Assembly: GCA_947561395.2 (NCBI GenBank)
Contig: OX387191.1
Location: 37,713,439-37,777,438, forward strand
Length of the DNA stretch: 64,000 bases
Direction of reading: 5' to 3'
DNA from: Buxus sempervirens
Lineage: Eukaryota; Streptophyta; Magnoliopsida; Buxales; Buxaceae
Position numbers and translations under genes: made by a program. The notes below the pieces were generated by a model. It did no database searches and was not told the origin of the DNA. It saw only the letters and a program-made list of their open reading frames with translations. Positions 45,491 through 57,755 of this stretch are shown in pieces (the stretch's first letter is position 1; the number at the start of each line of letters is the position of its first letter).

Positions 45491-47024
45491 ATGAATCCCA
45501 TTGAGACTGAAGCTGATGCTCCTCACCCAGATATTGCCCTGCTTCAGGAGCAAGTGGCAGGACTAGCCCGAATGCTAGAGAACATACTATCAGTGCAGGC
45601 CCAACAAGTCCAAGCCCAGAACTAAGCCTCCACTTCCAACCAAGCACCTCCATCTCAAATCAATATTCCACCTCCGGTTCAACCTATTCCTGAACCCATT
45701 TTTGAACCCACCTCGGAACCTATACTGATCAAGGAGGAGATGGTTGAGTCTGAGATAGAGAAGGAAAAAGAAAGAATGAGGGATGAGATGGAAAAGAAGT
45801 TCATGCATAGGCTGGAGATTATTCAGGACGAGCTAAGGGAAGTGAAGGGAGTTAAATCATTTGGAGGCACGAATTTTGAAGACTTGTTCCTATACCCTAA
45901 TGTTAACCTGCCGGCCAAGTTCAAGTGCCCAGACCTAGATAAATATGATGGCATTGGCTGCCCAATGAGCCATTTGAAGTTATACAGTGGGGCTTTATGC
46001 CAGTTTGGCCGGGATGATGGCATAATAATTCAGCTCTTCCAGAGGAGTTTAATTGGAGTTGCTTTGAGGTGGTTTGCCACTTTGGATAATGGGAAAATAA
46101 GAAGGTGGAAGGATTTAGCAGATTCCTTTTTGGCACAATACAGGTTCAACTCTGAGATTATACCAGATAGGAATGACATGATGAGGATGACGAAGAGAAA
46201 TGATGAGACCATAAGGCAATATGCTAAAAGGTGGAGGGAGTTAGTTGCACAAGTCAGGCCACCCGTGGGAGAACCAGAAATGATTTCAACTTTCATCATG
46301 ACATTGGGGCAACCATTTTATAGTCACTTGGTGGGTCAAACTACCACCAACTTTGTTGCCCTAGTGCAAGTGGCAGACAGAATTGAAGATGGGATCAAGT
46401 CTGGGAAAATAGCTGATTACTCTGCAGTGTTGAACCAGGAAGCTTCCACCACTTTCTCTACACAGGAAAAGGAGAATGGTAATGAAAGAATAAAGAATGA
46501 AGAAAGGAGAGAAGCAGAAGTGAATATGGTACAACTTCCCAGGGAACCCTTTCAAATCAATGTCCATCCACCTCCTATCAAGCAAACCCATCAAGTTCCT
46601 TTGCTGCCTATTCAAATTAATGTCCCTTCTGCACAGCCTGTGAAGGAGGAAACATAAGTAAGGAAGAGAAGGGAATTTTCTAAACTGCCTATGAGACCAT
46701 CTGAGCTTTTGCCTACTTTACTTCAAAAGGATTATATGACTTTGAGGTTGCCAAATCCTCATGCAAGCAAAGGGAAGAATTATGATTCATCTGCAACCTG
46801 TGATTATCATATGAGCACTCCAGGGCATACCACAGATTGTTGCTTGGCCCTAAAGCATGCAATCCAGGATTTGTTGGATAATAACTCCTTATCATTCAAT
46901 TCAGTCACTCCCATCCCACCTACTGATAACAATGCGGCAGGCAGCTCAAATGCAATAGGGGCAATTTTCTCTAAAGAAAGAAGATTTGACCCTTCTCAGC
47001 TTATCGCTCCTATTGGTCCAACAG

Positions 47025-47669
47025 TGATGCAGGGGGATCCGAGACAGATGATGCGGAGCTGTCAGATTGTACATTGATGGCGCTGGAATACCATGAGTTG
47101 GCAGAGCATCGCAAAGGCAGGAAGTGATGGTGATATATTTCTAATTGGGGCAGTTTTGAGCGCGTTTTAGTATTTTGGCCATATCTTTGGCTACGGTTAT
47201 CGGAATCGCGCATATGACCCCAATTCGGAAAGATATTTCCGGTGCGCACGCCATGCTACATTGAATAAAGTCGATGTGCACCTTTATCGACCTCAAAATC
47301 TGCTGTTTTCCCCTCCGAATTGCTATTCTTAGTTATTTGTTGCTATTTTTGGTAATACTTCGTTTGTCAATTAGGAAGTGATTTTAAACCCGATTTGGGC
47401 TAGATTTTTCATAGGATGCTTATTTATTTCTATACTTATTTTAGGCATGCCTTAAGGGATTTTGCCATTTTTAGTAACTTTCTAGTATAGACGATTTTGG
47501 CTATAAAGTCCGGCTTGTGGACTCAGTTTAGGGGACTTTTGATGAATTAATATTGAATTGAACTTCAGAGACGTTTTTCTCTGTGTTTTGGGCAAGCTGC
47601 TTGTGTTCTTCCCTGTTTATCATCTGTTCGAACTAGCCTACAGAATAATCTCTATTCTGTTTGGCGTCA
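47025..47669 (+). repeat. 5' LTR of element G
   Basis: 645 bp. Its first ~100 bp are identical to the end of the gag-pol coding region because that frame enters the 3' LTR. Confidence 0.92.
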
Positions 47670-47720
47670 GTTGTTATCAGAGCTTCAACATCTTTCTGGG
47701 GTGATATTTCATCAGTTTTA

Positions 47721-50700
47721 ATGGCTGGTGGTCGTGGTCGTCGTGGGCAGGTTCCGAATGAGGAAGCTCAACACCATGATCGTAGCGTTCAGGATGTAAT
47801 GATTGAAGATTTGCAGAGGCAAGTCACAGAGTTACCCAGCGTCTAGCGGCGCGTGATCTCGAGGATCGTGAGGTCTCCGATCACGATTCTGATTCCACTT
47901 TCGAAAACCCCTATCACAATCGTGCTCCGTTTAGGGGGTACCGTGGTCGGGAGGAGCGTCGTGGAGATCTGGGTTTTCGATTCGATCTGCCAGAGTTTTC
48001 TGGCACGTTACAGGCCGAGGGATTCATTGACTGGTTAGACGAAGTGGAACGTATTTTTGATTACAAGGAAGTTTCAGATCGTTTGAAAGTGAAACTAGTT
48101 GCCATCAAACTCAAAGGCAGAGCATCTACGTGGTGGGAGCAGTTGTGACGTTCACGAGACAGGCAGGGCAAGACCAAAATCACTGATTGGGAGAAGATGA
48201 AGAAGAAAATGAAGGGACACTTCCTTCCCTTCGGCTACACTCAAACCTTATTTCAACGACTTCATACGTTGAGGCAGGGTGCGAGATCGGTCGATGATTA
48301 TACAGAGGAGTTCTACCAGTTGATCGCCCGGAACGATTTATCTGAGACGGGGGAGCAGATGGTGGCACGGTATTTGGGAGGTTTGCGTCAAAATCTGCAA
48401 GATGTCCTCAGTCTTCATTCATTGTGGACTGTCTCGGAGGCATACCAGCGTGCACTTGCAGTTGAAAAACAACAGAACAGGAGACCAATGATCAAGAGCG
48501 ATCAAAACAATCGACCAGTTCGCCCTCAAGACCCCCGTCCTGCCCAGCAGCCACCGCAGGGTAATTCTAACTCTACTATTAGATGTTTTCGTTGTGGTGA
48601 ACAGGGGCATAGGGCTACTGATTGCAGGAAATCAGTTAATCAAAAGGGCAAAAACTTGTTGATTGAGGAAGACGTGGTAGACGAGACCGAGGAGATTGAT
48701 GAACCCGTGTATGATGATGATGATGCTGGCAATGTGCTGTATGGAGATGGCCATGAGACTCTGGTCGTTCGCAAGAGTCTACTGACCCCCAAGGGCGATT
48801 CAGGGGATGATTGGTTGAGGACCAATATTTTCCATACGACCTGCACAGTTGCAGATAAAGTTTGCAAATTGATCATTGACAGCGGCAGTTGTGAGAATAT
48901 AGTGTCCGAGGAGGCTGTCCAGAAATTGCAGTTGAAGACGGACCGTCATCCTAAGCCATACAAGTTGTCGTGGCTAAACAAAGGCAGTGAGGTAACAGTT
49001 GATAGGCGATGCCTCGTGTCTTTTTCAATTGGCAGAAAATATTTTGATAATGCCTGGTGTGATGTTGTGACCATGGATGCATGTCATGTGTTGTTGGGTC
49101 GACCTTGGCAGTATGACCGTAGTGTCGTTCATGATGGACGGAAGAATACATACTCACTTCACATCAAAGGAAAAAAGGTTGTGTTGGCGCCCCGGCGGGA
49201 AGGACCTAGTCCTATACCGCTAACCAATAATACTAACCTGCTTTCTATGTCCAGGTTTTTAGAAGAGATTGAGCATGGAGATGTAGTATATGCTCTACTG
49301 CCTTGCGGGAGTAATACAGTGGCCATGGATTCTGACTTACCAGCAGAAGTTCGGCAATTGCTATCAGAATTTGCTGACCTGATGCCAGAGGATCTTCCTC
49401 CTGGGCTACCACCTATGAGAGATATCCAGCACCAGATTGATCTTGTTCCAGGATCAAGTTTACCTAATCGACCTGCATACCGCCTCAGTCCCAAGGAGGC
49501 TGAAGAGTTGCAGCAACAGGTAGCAGAGTTATTAGAGAGGGGTTATATTCGTGAGAGTATGAGCCCATGTGCAGTCCCTGCCCTACTTGTACCAAAGAAG
49601 GATGGTTCTTGGCGTATGTGTGTTGATAGTCGAGCAATCAACAAGATTACTGTGAAGTACAGGTTCCCAATTCCCCGCCTGGATGATATGTTGGATCAGC
49701 TGTCCGGTTCTAAGGTTTTCTCAAAAATTGACCTTAAAAGCGGATACCATCAGATTAGAATAAGGCCTGGAGATGAGTGGAAGACAGCGTTTAAAACACA
49801 ACATGGGTTATATGAGTGGATGGTCATGCCTTTTGGGCTATCCAACGCACCCAGTACCTTCATGAGGTTTATGCATCAGATTTTACGGCCTTTTATGGGG
49901 AAATTCGTTGTGGTTTACTTTGACGATATTCTCATTTATAGTCCAACATGGGCTTCACACTTTGATCACCTCCGTGCTGTTTTTGAGAAGCTGAAGGCAG
50001 AGTGCCTATTTGTCAACCAGAAGAAGTGTTCTTTTTTCACTACTTCTGTAACTTTTCTTGGCTTTGTTGTGTCTACTGATGGTGTTCATGCAGATCAGTC
50101 AAAAATAGACGCAGTCTTGGAGTGGCCCAAACCAAAGACCTTGCACGATGTCAGAAGTTTCCATGGGTTGGCATCCTTCTATCGACGATTCATCAGAAAT
50201 TTCAGCACTCTGATTGCTCCTATTACAGAGTGCCTCAAGGGACGAGATTTCAAGTGGTCTGACGAGGCTGAGGCTAGTTTTCAACTGGTCAAGCAGAAGA
50301 TGATTGAAGCACCAGTTTTGGCACTCCCTGATTTTGACAAAGTGTTCGAGGTAAATTGTGATGCATCTGGCATTGGCATTGGTGGTGTTCTGAGTCAGTC
50401 TGGGCGTCCGGTTGCTTTTTTCAGTGAGAAGCTATCGGGCTCAAAGAAAAATTATTCCACCTATGACCTGGAGTTTTATGCCATAGTTCAGTCCTTGAAA
50501 CATTGGCGTCACTACCTAGTACAGAGGGAGTTTATTCTATTTACTGATCATGAGGCTCTGAAGTACATTAATGGCCAACACAAGCTGAGTAGACGGCATG
50601 CCAAATGGGTGGCGTACTTACAGGAGTTCACCTTTACGCTGAGACATCAAGCAGGGAGCCTGAACCGTGTCGCAGATGCCCTAAGTCGCCGCACTTTACT

Positions 50701-52081
50701 TCTCACCACCATGCGTAACAAAGTTGCAGGCTTTGAGGCTTTCACCGATATGTATGCAGCTGATCCTTCCTTCGGAAGGATATTTCAGGAGGTAACTGAT
50801 GGTCACCGTCATGATTTTGTTTTGCATAATGGTTACCTGTTTCGTGGATTGCAGTTGTGCATTCCAGATTGTTCATTGAGGCAGCAGATTATAAGTGAAC
50901 TTCATAATGAGGGACACTTTGGCCGCGATAAGACATTGGCCCTCATCTCTTCCGACTTTTACTGGCCCAAGTTGACCAGTGATGTGGCTCATTATGTGGA
51001 CCGCTGTTATATTTGCCAACGGTCTAAGGGAGTTCTCACCAATGCAGGCCTGTACACTCCCTTACCTGTTCCTGAAGCTCCTTGGTTCGATGTTAGCATG
51101 GACTTTGTGTTAGGCTTACCCCGCACCCAACGGGCCTCAGATTCTATCTTTGTGGTGGTTGACAGGTTTTCCAAGATGGCCCATTTTATAGCCTGTAGGA
51201 AGACTATGGATGCTGCTCGGATCGCCCATCTATACTTCAAGGAGATTGTGCGTTTGCATGGTGTTCCTCGATCTATCACATCAGATCGTGATACCAAGTT
51301 CATCAGTCATTTCTGGCAGAGCTTGTAGGGGAAACTGGGGACACAACTGAATTTTAGCAGCGCCTACCACCCCCAGACGGATGGCCAGACCGAGGTGGTG
51401 AATCGAAGTTTGGGCAACCTTTTGAGGTGTTTGGCAGGAACTAAGCCAAAGCAGTGGGATTTGGCATTACCTCAGGCAGAATTTGCCTATAACAGATCGA
51501 AAAACAGAACTACAGGCTTAAGCCCATTTGAGATTGTCTATGGTCAAAACCCATCCGGGGTGCTGGACTTAGCCCCTATTCCACGTATAGGACGTTTCAG
51601 TCCTAAAGCAGATGAGATGGCGGCGCATCTTCGGGGTATCCATGAGCAAGTAAAACTGGCCATTGAGGAGAGCAATACCAAGTACAAGACTCGGGTTGAC
51701 AGTCATCGTCGTCAGGTACTTTTTGATGTTGGTGATTTTGTTTGGGCAGTATTAACTCGTGATCGTTTTCCTGCTGGGGAGTATAATAAGCTTAAGGACC
51801 GGAAGATTGGACCTTGTGAGGTACTGCAGAAGATCAATGATAATGCTTACAGGTTGCGCCTGCCCAGTCACTTGAAGACTTCTGATGTCTTTAATGTGAA
51901 GCACCTAAGTCCTTGTTTTGGGGATTCTGATGACACTAGTCTGAACTCGAGGACGAGTTCTTTCCAACCTGGGGTGACTGATGCAGGGGGATCCGAGACA
52001 GATGATGCGGAGCTGTCAGATTGTACATTGATGGCGCTGGAATACCATGAGTTGGCAGAGCATCGCAAAGGCAGGAAGTGA
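47721..52081 (+). pseudogene. gag-pol: Element G gag-pol polyprotein, three disabling changes
   Basis: ATG at 47721 (MAGGRGRRGQVPN). Order: capsid (DLPEFSGTLQAEGFIDWLDE onward), CCHC knuckle CFRCGEQGHRATDC (48584-48625), protease LIIDSGSCENIVS (about 48868), RT with YFDDILIYS (about 49915), RNase H CDASGIGIGG (about 50357), integrase with HNEGHFGRDKT and CYICQRS zinc motif, SMDFVLGLPRTQ, TSDRDTKF and YHPQTDGQTEV, then VKHLSPC and a tail ending inside the 3' LTR with TGA at 52079. Breaks: a one-base frameshift near 47832, TGA at 48146 in gag, and TAG at 51326 inside the integrase core. The RT-to-protease part is otherwise intact, so the copy is young. Confidence 0.92.
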
Positions 52082-52623
52082 TGGTGATATATTTCTAATT
52101 GGGGCAGTTTTGAGCGCGTTTTAGTATTTTGGCCATAACTTTGGCTACGGTTATCGGAATCGCGCATATGACCCCAATTCGGAAAGATATTTCCGGTGCG
52201 CACGCCATGCTACATTGAATAAAGTCGATGTGCACCTTTATCGACCTCAAAATCTGCTGTTTTCCCCTCCGAATTGCTATTCTTAGTTATTTGTTGCTAT
52301 TTTTGGTAATACTTCGTTTGTCAATTAGGAAGTGATTTTAAACCCGATTTGGGCTAGATTTTTCATAGGATGATTATTTATTTCTATACTTATTTTAGGC
52401 ATGCCTTAAGGGATTTTGCCGTTTTTAGTAACTTTCTAGTATAGACGATTTTGGCTATAAAGTCCGGCTTGTGGACTCAGTTTAGGGGACTTTTTATGAA
52501 TTAATATTGAATTGAACTTCAGAGACGTTTTTCTCTGTGTTTTGGGCAAGCTGCTTGTGTTCTTCCCTGTTTATCATCTGTTTGAACTAGCCTACAGAAT
52601 AATCTCTATTCTGTTTGGCGTCA
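51979..52623 (+). repeat. 3' LTR of element G
   Basis: 645 bp, preceded by CCTGGGGTGAC, a weak polypurine tract that lies within the coding frame. It carries the last ~34 codons of pol. Confidence 0.92.
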
Positions 52624-52741
52624 AACAGTCAGGGTTTATCTTGAAAGAAATGCTCCTGGTTATGAGCAGGAAGGCTTGCCTCACTCAGCAGGAGAAAGAA
52701 ATTATCAAAAAAAAGGGAGAAAAGTCAACTTTTGCCTTTGA

Positions 52742-55700
52742 GAACAGGGGTAGTTTTCGAACTCCCACGTTCTCTGAAAAGAAACCTGCATAAGAAGAAT
52801 GAAAATTTCCTGAGGATCTTAAGGAGCCTTGTTCTCAGGAAGTGATTTCGATAAAGGCTCTTCAAAAAAAAAAAAAAGAATTTTCCTTTTAACATTTTTC
52901 TAGAAAAAAGAAAAAAACGTTTTCAGCAAGGTCCTTTTACTTATGAATCATATCTCTTATTGAATTTCATTGAGTTGAATATGACTTTAACATTGGGCTC
53001 AATTTTGAGACCAAAATCGAAGAAAAGACATTTTATATGAAAATTCAAATCTTTTTAAGTGTCATGAGAAGAATATTCTGCAAAATTATGAAGTGACTAA
53101 TTTTATGGCCTTTGGAACCAAAGATGACCCACAGTCTTCAACAGAAAAGATAGAAGAAGATTTGAAGTTTCTTCATTAAAATACAGAAAGGATCGCATCA
53201 CTTGCTGATTCGTTCAAAGGGAAGTTGATAATATTGTTTGAAGAAATTTTGAGGCTTTGCATTTGAAAATATGGGAGAATCTGACCTTTTCGTTGGAAAT
53301 AGAATTGGGCATCATCCAAATTCATAAGATTGATCAAAAGGTGAAGAACTTGTTCATAACAGAAGTTCTATTTAAAGAGGCTTTCATGTTGACAGAAGGT
53401 GATTAAGAAAAAAAAAGAGAAGAAAAAATCCTGAGCCAGTCATGTAGTGCAACTCTACCAAGTCTAAAATTCAAATTTTTCTTAAAATGATAAGAGGCCT
53501 TTCTTTCTTATATCCCCAAAAATTTTGAAATCCCTAGTTAGACCCTTTGAGCTTGATACATTTTTCCAAGTAACCTAAACTGAGAATTGTAACCCCACAC
53601 TGGGGCAAATTTATTAAGGCATAAAAAAAAAGGAATGAAGGGACAATTATTGAAGTTCAAAAGGGATTTTGAATATGTTTTCAGAAAATGGGGCAAAGAA
53701 ATGAAAAAAAAAGAAGAAAAAGAAAGAAAAAAAAGATAATCAAATGCTATTTGGAGAATGTTTTCAAAATTGTGAAGAAAAGAATGGAAAAAAGAAGTTC
53801 AATATTGGAGAATAAGTTAAAAATGAAGAAATCAAATTGAGGGAAGAACTTCATTACTGGGAGCAATTTTGTATTCATTCCAAGGGAAGAAATGCCTTAA
53901 AAATTACAATTTCAGTTAACCCATTTGATCATAGGGTATTTGAGCCTTTTTATTCCTTTTCTTTCTAAACTAACACCAAGCCTTCGTTTCGTCCCATTCA
54001 TAAGTCCTCTTTGATTAAGAAATTTTGAATTAAGGCAGTTTTGACTATATGGTTGTTGGTAATGAAGGATTAAAAAAAAAAGAAAAAAGAGAAAAAAAAG
54101 AAAAAAGAAGAAAAAAAAAAAGAAAAAGGAAAAAATGGAGAAAATGTAGTGAAAACCAGAAAGGGCACTACATGGCAAATAATCAGCTATCTACAAGAAA
54201 GAAATCGTTAGAGAGGAAAGTCCAGAATTGGCATAGATCCAGGTGAAGTCCTCATGTTGGTGGTTATTTTGAGATATAGTCACTCTTCAAGTGATTGAGG
54301 AAATTCTCTTTTCAAGACTGAAGCAACATAATCAGAACTATGATATGAATCATCTATGAACAAGTCGATGGCCATCAAAGTTGCCATTAGAAAATTGTTG
54401 CTGAAGTTGAAAATGGTCATGGGAATGATTCTAAAGGTTCCGAAGGCTTATTTTGGTCTTTCTTCATTTTCTGAAATAATCTTCTCATTATTCAACTTGA
54501 TTTTAATTCTTTTGGACTATATGGTAATAAGTGATTGGATCTTTTTTTTCAAAAAAAAAAAATATAAAAACACAAAAAAGCAAAAAAATATATTTTTGGC
54601 CTATGATGAGCATCTGTCTTTTCATAAAACATTGGTTTTGCAAGTATTAGAGAATTCTGAGGCCACTAGTATAAAACCTATTTTCTTATGTTTGCATTTG
54701 CATTCTTCTATTAGGGTTTCTTTTTGGCAAAGGTAAAAAAAAAAAAGAAAAAAAAGAGAAAGAAAAAAAGAAAAAAAAGAAAAAAAATGGAAAAAAAAAG
54801 AGAGGATTATCTCTGCTGAGGAGCAAATACTTCTTCAAGCAACCAAAACTGGGGCATGCTCAGTGTCTTTCCTTCTAGGTTTTCATTGGAATGAATTCCA
54901 ACATCTGGAAGAAGCAATCAAGCTTTAGTCTTCGAATTTGAAAGAAAAAAAAAGGCTTCGAAGCAATGGCATGTTTTCTTCGTTAAACAAGGGTTCCCAA
55001 TTCTTCAATCATGAAGAAGGATTTTACTGGGGCAGCAAGAAGGCATGAAGAAGAGATCATGAGTAGTAAGGGCATGAGATTAGATCATTAGATTATGGTT
55101 CTCAAATCCATCAATCAAGAAGAGGGCATTCACTTGGGCAATTAAAAAGCATGAAGACAGGTTATGGGCAGTAAGGGCACATACATCATTATTGAGAGAG
55201 CAAGAAGATAAAGAAGCAAAAGCAAGTTGCAGAATATTCAAGCACAGGTTCGGGCATCAAATGACACCCAGGTATATCAAATAAGAAAATCAATCAGGAA
55301 AATTCAAAAAGTGAAAAACATCAAAATCAATTGAGTTTGCAGTGGTCAATTTTAAATCCACATTCTTTTCAAAATTTGCTTGTCTCAGATTTATTTTCAT
55401 AGCCACGAGAGCTCCAAGAAATCTGAGATAAGGAAGAGACGCCACCCCATCAGACTTCAAGCAGGGTTTTCATTGGCTATCTTCGAATCCATGTTTTTAT
55501 CATTTCTTTGTTTGACCAAAGCAAGTTCTTAATGAGATGTTTTTTAAATGTGTAATTTTGAGTTGTCTGTTCATTGTGCTACAACTGCAGTCCACTCAGA
55601 AAAATTGTCTTTTTCATCATTTTCTCCACACTTTTCAGGAGATTAATGTTTATATTAGTTGTAAGTTGCAAGGATTGCCACCTTACCCACTTTTGTTTAA

Positions 55701-55924
55701 AAATTTTGTCTCAAATCTCACTTCATAGCCACGAGTGCTCAGTGAGAAGAGAGAGGAGGATTTGCCCCTTAAGGTTAGGGACTTTTCAGCAAATCTTCCG
55801 CAATAAATTCTTTTTCCAAAATCATCCATTTAATCCTTGCAAAATGCAATTAGTTAGACAAATATCTCAAAAAGTGTAATTGGTGGGTCTTTTTTGCTCT
55901 ATGCTTGTAATTGGTTCCAATTAC
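52742..55924 (+). other. 3' UTR and degenerate pol region of E
   Basis: The first 700 bp show no recognisable pol domain. From about 53485 come the AGAGGCC / CTAGTTAGACCC / TTTGAGC block and at about 53940 the TTTGAGCC / AGCCTTCGTTTCGTCCCA block shared with B. Purine-rich tracts occur at 53700-53735, 54065-54135 and 54735-54800. GGGGCA motifs after A-rich stretches (about 53600, 53690, 54850, 55030) resemble the real PPT. Nothing looks like a gene. Confidence 0.5.
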
Positions 55925-55942
55925 CAGCAAAGAGGGGGCAGC
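55925..55942 (+). promoter_or_regulatory. Polypurine tract of E
   Basis: CAGCAAAGAGGGGGCAGC directly before the 3' LTR, nearly the same as the tract of B. Confidence 0.8.
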
Positions 55943-57750
55943 TTTAGACACCCCAAATTGCACTAAAAAAGAGAAAACAAGGAAAACATTAATTGGGATT
56001 TAAAATAGGTCAAAAATGCATGAAATTCAATAATTCGAGCCTTGACCGTATTGTACCTATGGGCTAAACGCGCCCGAATTTTATATACGGGCACGCAGCG
56101 CCCGTAATACATATACGGACACCATTGGACCGTAAATCATTTACGGGCACATTAGATTCGTGCGAGTTTTATTCTTCTCTCGATTTCTGAGCCTTATCTT
56201 TAGTCCAATATCCCTTTAAATGAGCGAATTATATCTTTTATTCGTTTGAAATATCTTTGTTGATAAAGGATTGGCATTATCTTGTGTTTAACTCAAACTG
56301 AAACTCTATTTTGCCAAACCTTGGACCAACCTTACCCTTGTGTTTGCCTATAAATAGAGGGCCTTTCCTCAAGCAAAAGGCCACGAACATTTGAAGTCTA
56401 AGAAGCTCCAAGAGAAGAGAAGAATCCCTGCTGCTCTGCCTGCTCAATCCAGGTAAGTCCCTTTTCCCTTTTATTTTCTGTCTTCAATTCTAGAAGTAAT
56501 AGGATATTCTCTATTGCTGTAGAATAAGTCCATCTTTTATCTTGTATTCCTAAACTTGTCTCTAAGTACCTCAGGAGTCTCTCTAGCCGTAAAACGTGAA
56601 GAGAGAGCTAGGGGAAAAGAGAACAGGTGAATCCCTAGAATAGAACCCCATATCTGTTTTTCTTCTTTTTTTAGAATAAAGCCTTTGATTGTGTTTGTAT
56701 CACCAAACCTATCTCCAAGTACCTCAAGAATCATCTCTAGCCGTAAAACGTGAAGAGAGAGCTAGGGGAAAAGAGAACAGGTGGATCCGTAGGGTAGACC
56801 CCCATGTGCTCTAATCTGTGAGATGTGGCTGCTTTGAATATCCTGATCATGTTTTAATTGTTTTTATGTTGAATCTGAATGAATCTATGAATCCATGATG
56901 TTTATAGCATGAAATCCTCCTTTTTTCTAAAAATTTGGATTTTTCACATTTTTGCACCTACAGTACTGTTTTCGTGATTTTTGTGATTTTAGGCTAAGAT
57001 CCTGGATCTATCATGATCAATATGATAGATCTGAATTCAGAAGCCTGAAAGTAAATTCTAGGGTTTCATGATATGATTTTTGAATCGTTTTTCACTTTTG
57101 AGAGAAGACCCTACGGTCTAAGTTCTCCCCTTTTGATGTTTTTCATCAACGTGGGTATTTTTGGTTTTGATTTTTTGATTTAAGGTAAAATTTGGACTCT
57201 ACCTATATCCTGGACTATTCAAGTTCAATTTTTCAATATTTCATAAAAATCATATTTTTCTAGATTTCTAGAATTTAACTTGAAGCCAGATTTTTGAAGA
57301 TTTCCCTTTAAATTGATTTTATTTGATTTTATCTCAATTTTATTTTGATCATGAAACCCTAGGAATGGTATGATCATATTTGAAAGTTCTGGATCAATCA
57401 GACTATTCGTATGAAAAAACCATACAATTTTGTCTTTATGTGATTTTTCGTGAATTTTATAGTAAGCCTTTTTTCCTTTGAAAAACATGAACAATACCTG
57501 GCAACCACCTTGTGTGGATGAATAGGGGTGCCTAACATCTTCCCTTGTTCATAACCTAATCCCCTTACCCATCTCTGGTTGTTTTTTTTAAAGGGTTATT
57601 TTTACCCTAAAAATTGCCTTTTGATCTTATTTAATATTTTGGTGTCCATTCACACCTAAACAGAATGGTGGCGACTCTTTGTTTTATTCAATCCCTTGTG
57701 ATGATTGAAGAAGTCATTCATAGAGAATTTGATTTTTTCCATGTCTCACA
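55943..57750 (+). repeat. 3' LTR of element E
   Basis: 1808 bp, same length as the 5' copy. It starts TTTAGACACC (G to T at the second base). Hairpin cluster at about 56061-56160, TATA at 56349-56355, donor near 56453. In one cluster hairpin the 3' copy has a perfect ACGGGC/GCCCGT stem where the 5' copy has ATGGGC. Confidence 0.93.
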
Positions 57751-57755
57751 CAGCT

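Larger units (their letters stand above)
47025..52623 (+). mobile_element. Element G: Ty3/Gypsy chromovirus, nested in E gag
   Basis: Two 645-bp LTRs (47025-47669 and 51979-52623) start TGATGCAGGG and end GGCGTCA, with AACAG on both sides (47020-47024 and 52624-52628). Five differences between the LTRs were found by eye. A degenerate initiator-Met-type PBS (TTATCAGAGC) lies at about 47674-47683. A single gag-pol frame runs into the 3' LTR. No chromodomain is visible after integrase. That, and the frame entering the LTR, recalls CRM-type centromeric elements, but Reina or Galadriel relatives cannot be excluded. Confidence 0.93.
45491..52741 (+). pseudogene. gag: Element E gag, interrupted by chromovirus G
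   Basis: ATG at 45491 (MNPIETEADAPHPD) opens a frame with TAA at 45623 and TAA at 46655; it remains recognisable to 47024, is interrupted by element G, and continues from 52629 to TGA at 52739. Capsid motifs: LPAKFKCPDLDKYDGIGCP, FQRSLIGVALRWF, WKDLADSFLAQYRF and IRQYAKRWRELV. Near the C end come PSELLPTLLQKDY and CDYHMSTPGHTTDCC with LKHAIQDLLD, the Tat-type zinc motif. Capsid similarity to B's gag is evident, but the N-terminal third differs. No pol frame follows. Two stops plus a 5.6-kb insertion make it non-functional. Confidence 0.85.
37788..57750 (+). mobile_element. Element E: second Tat/Ogre-like LTR retrotransposon lacking pol
   Basis: Two 1808-bp LTRs (37788-39595 and 55943-57750) are flanked by CAGCT at 37783-37787 and 57751-57755. 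The LTR family differs from that of B (TGTAGACACC ... TCTCACA), but the PBS, PPT, gag type and 3'-UTR blocks agree with B. Two later insertions lie inside: solo LTR F and chromovirus G. By eye the LTRs differ at about 21 of 1808 positions, mostly transitions, more than the LTRs of G (five of 645), in line with the nesting order. I see no protease, RT, RNase H or integrase. Confidence 0.92.
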
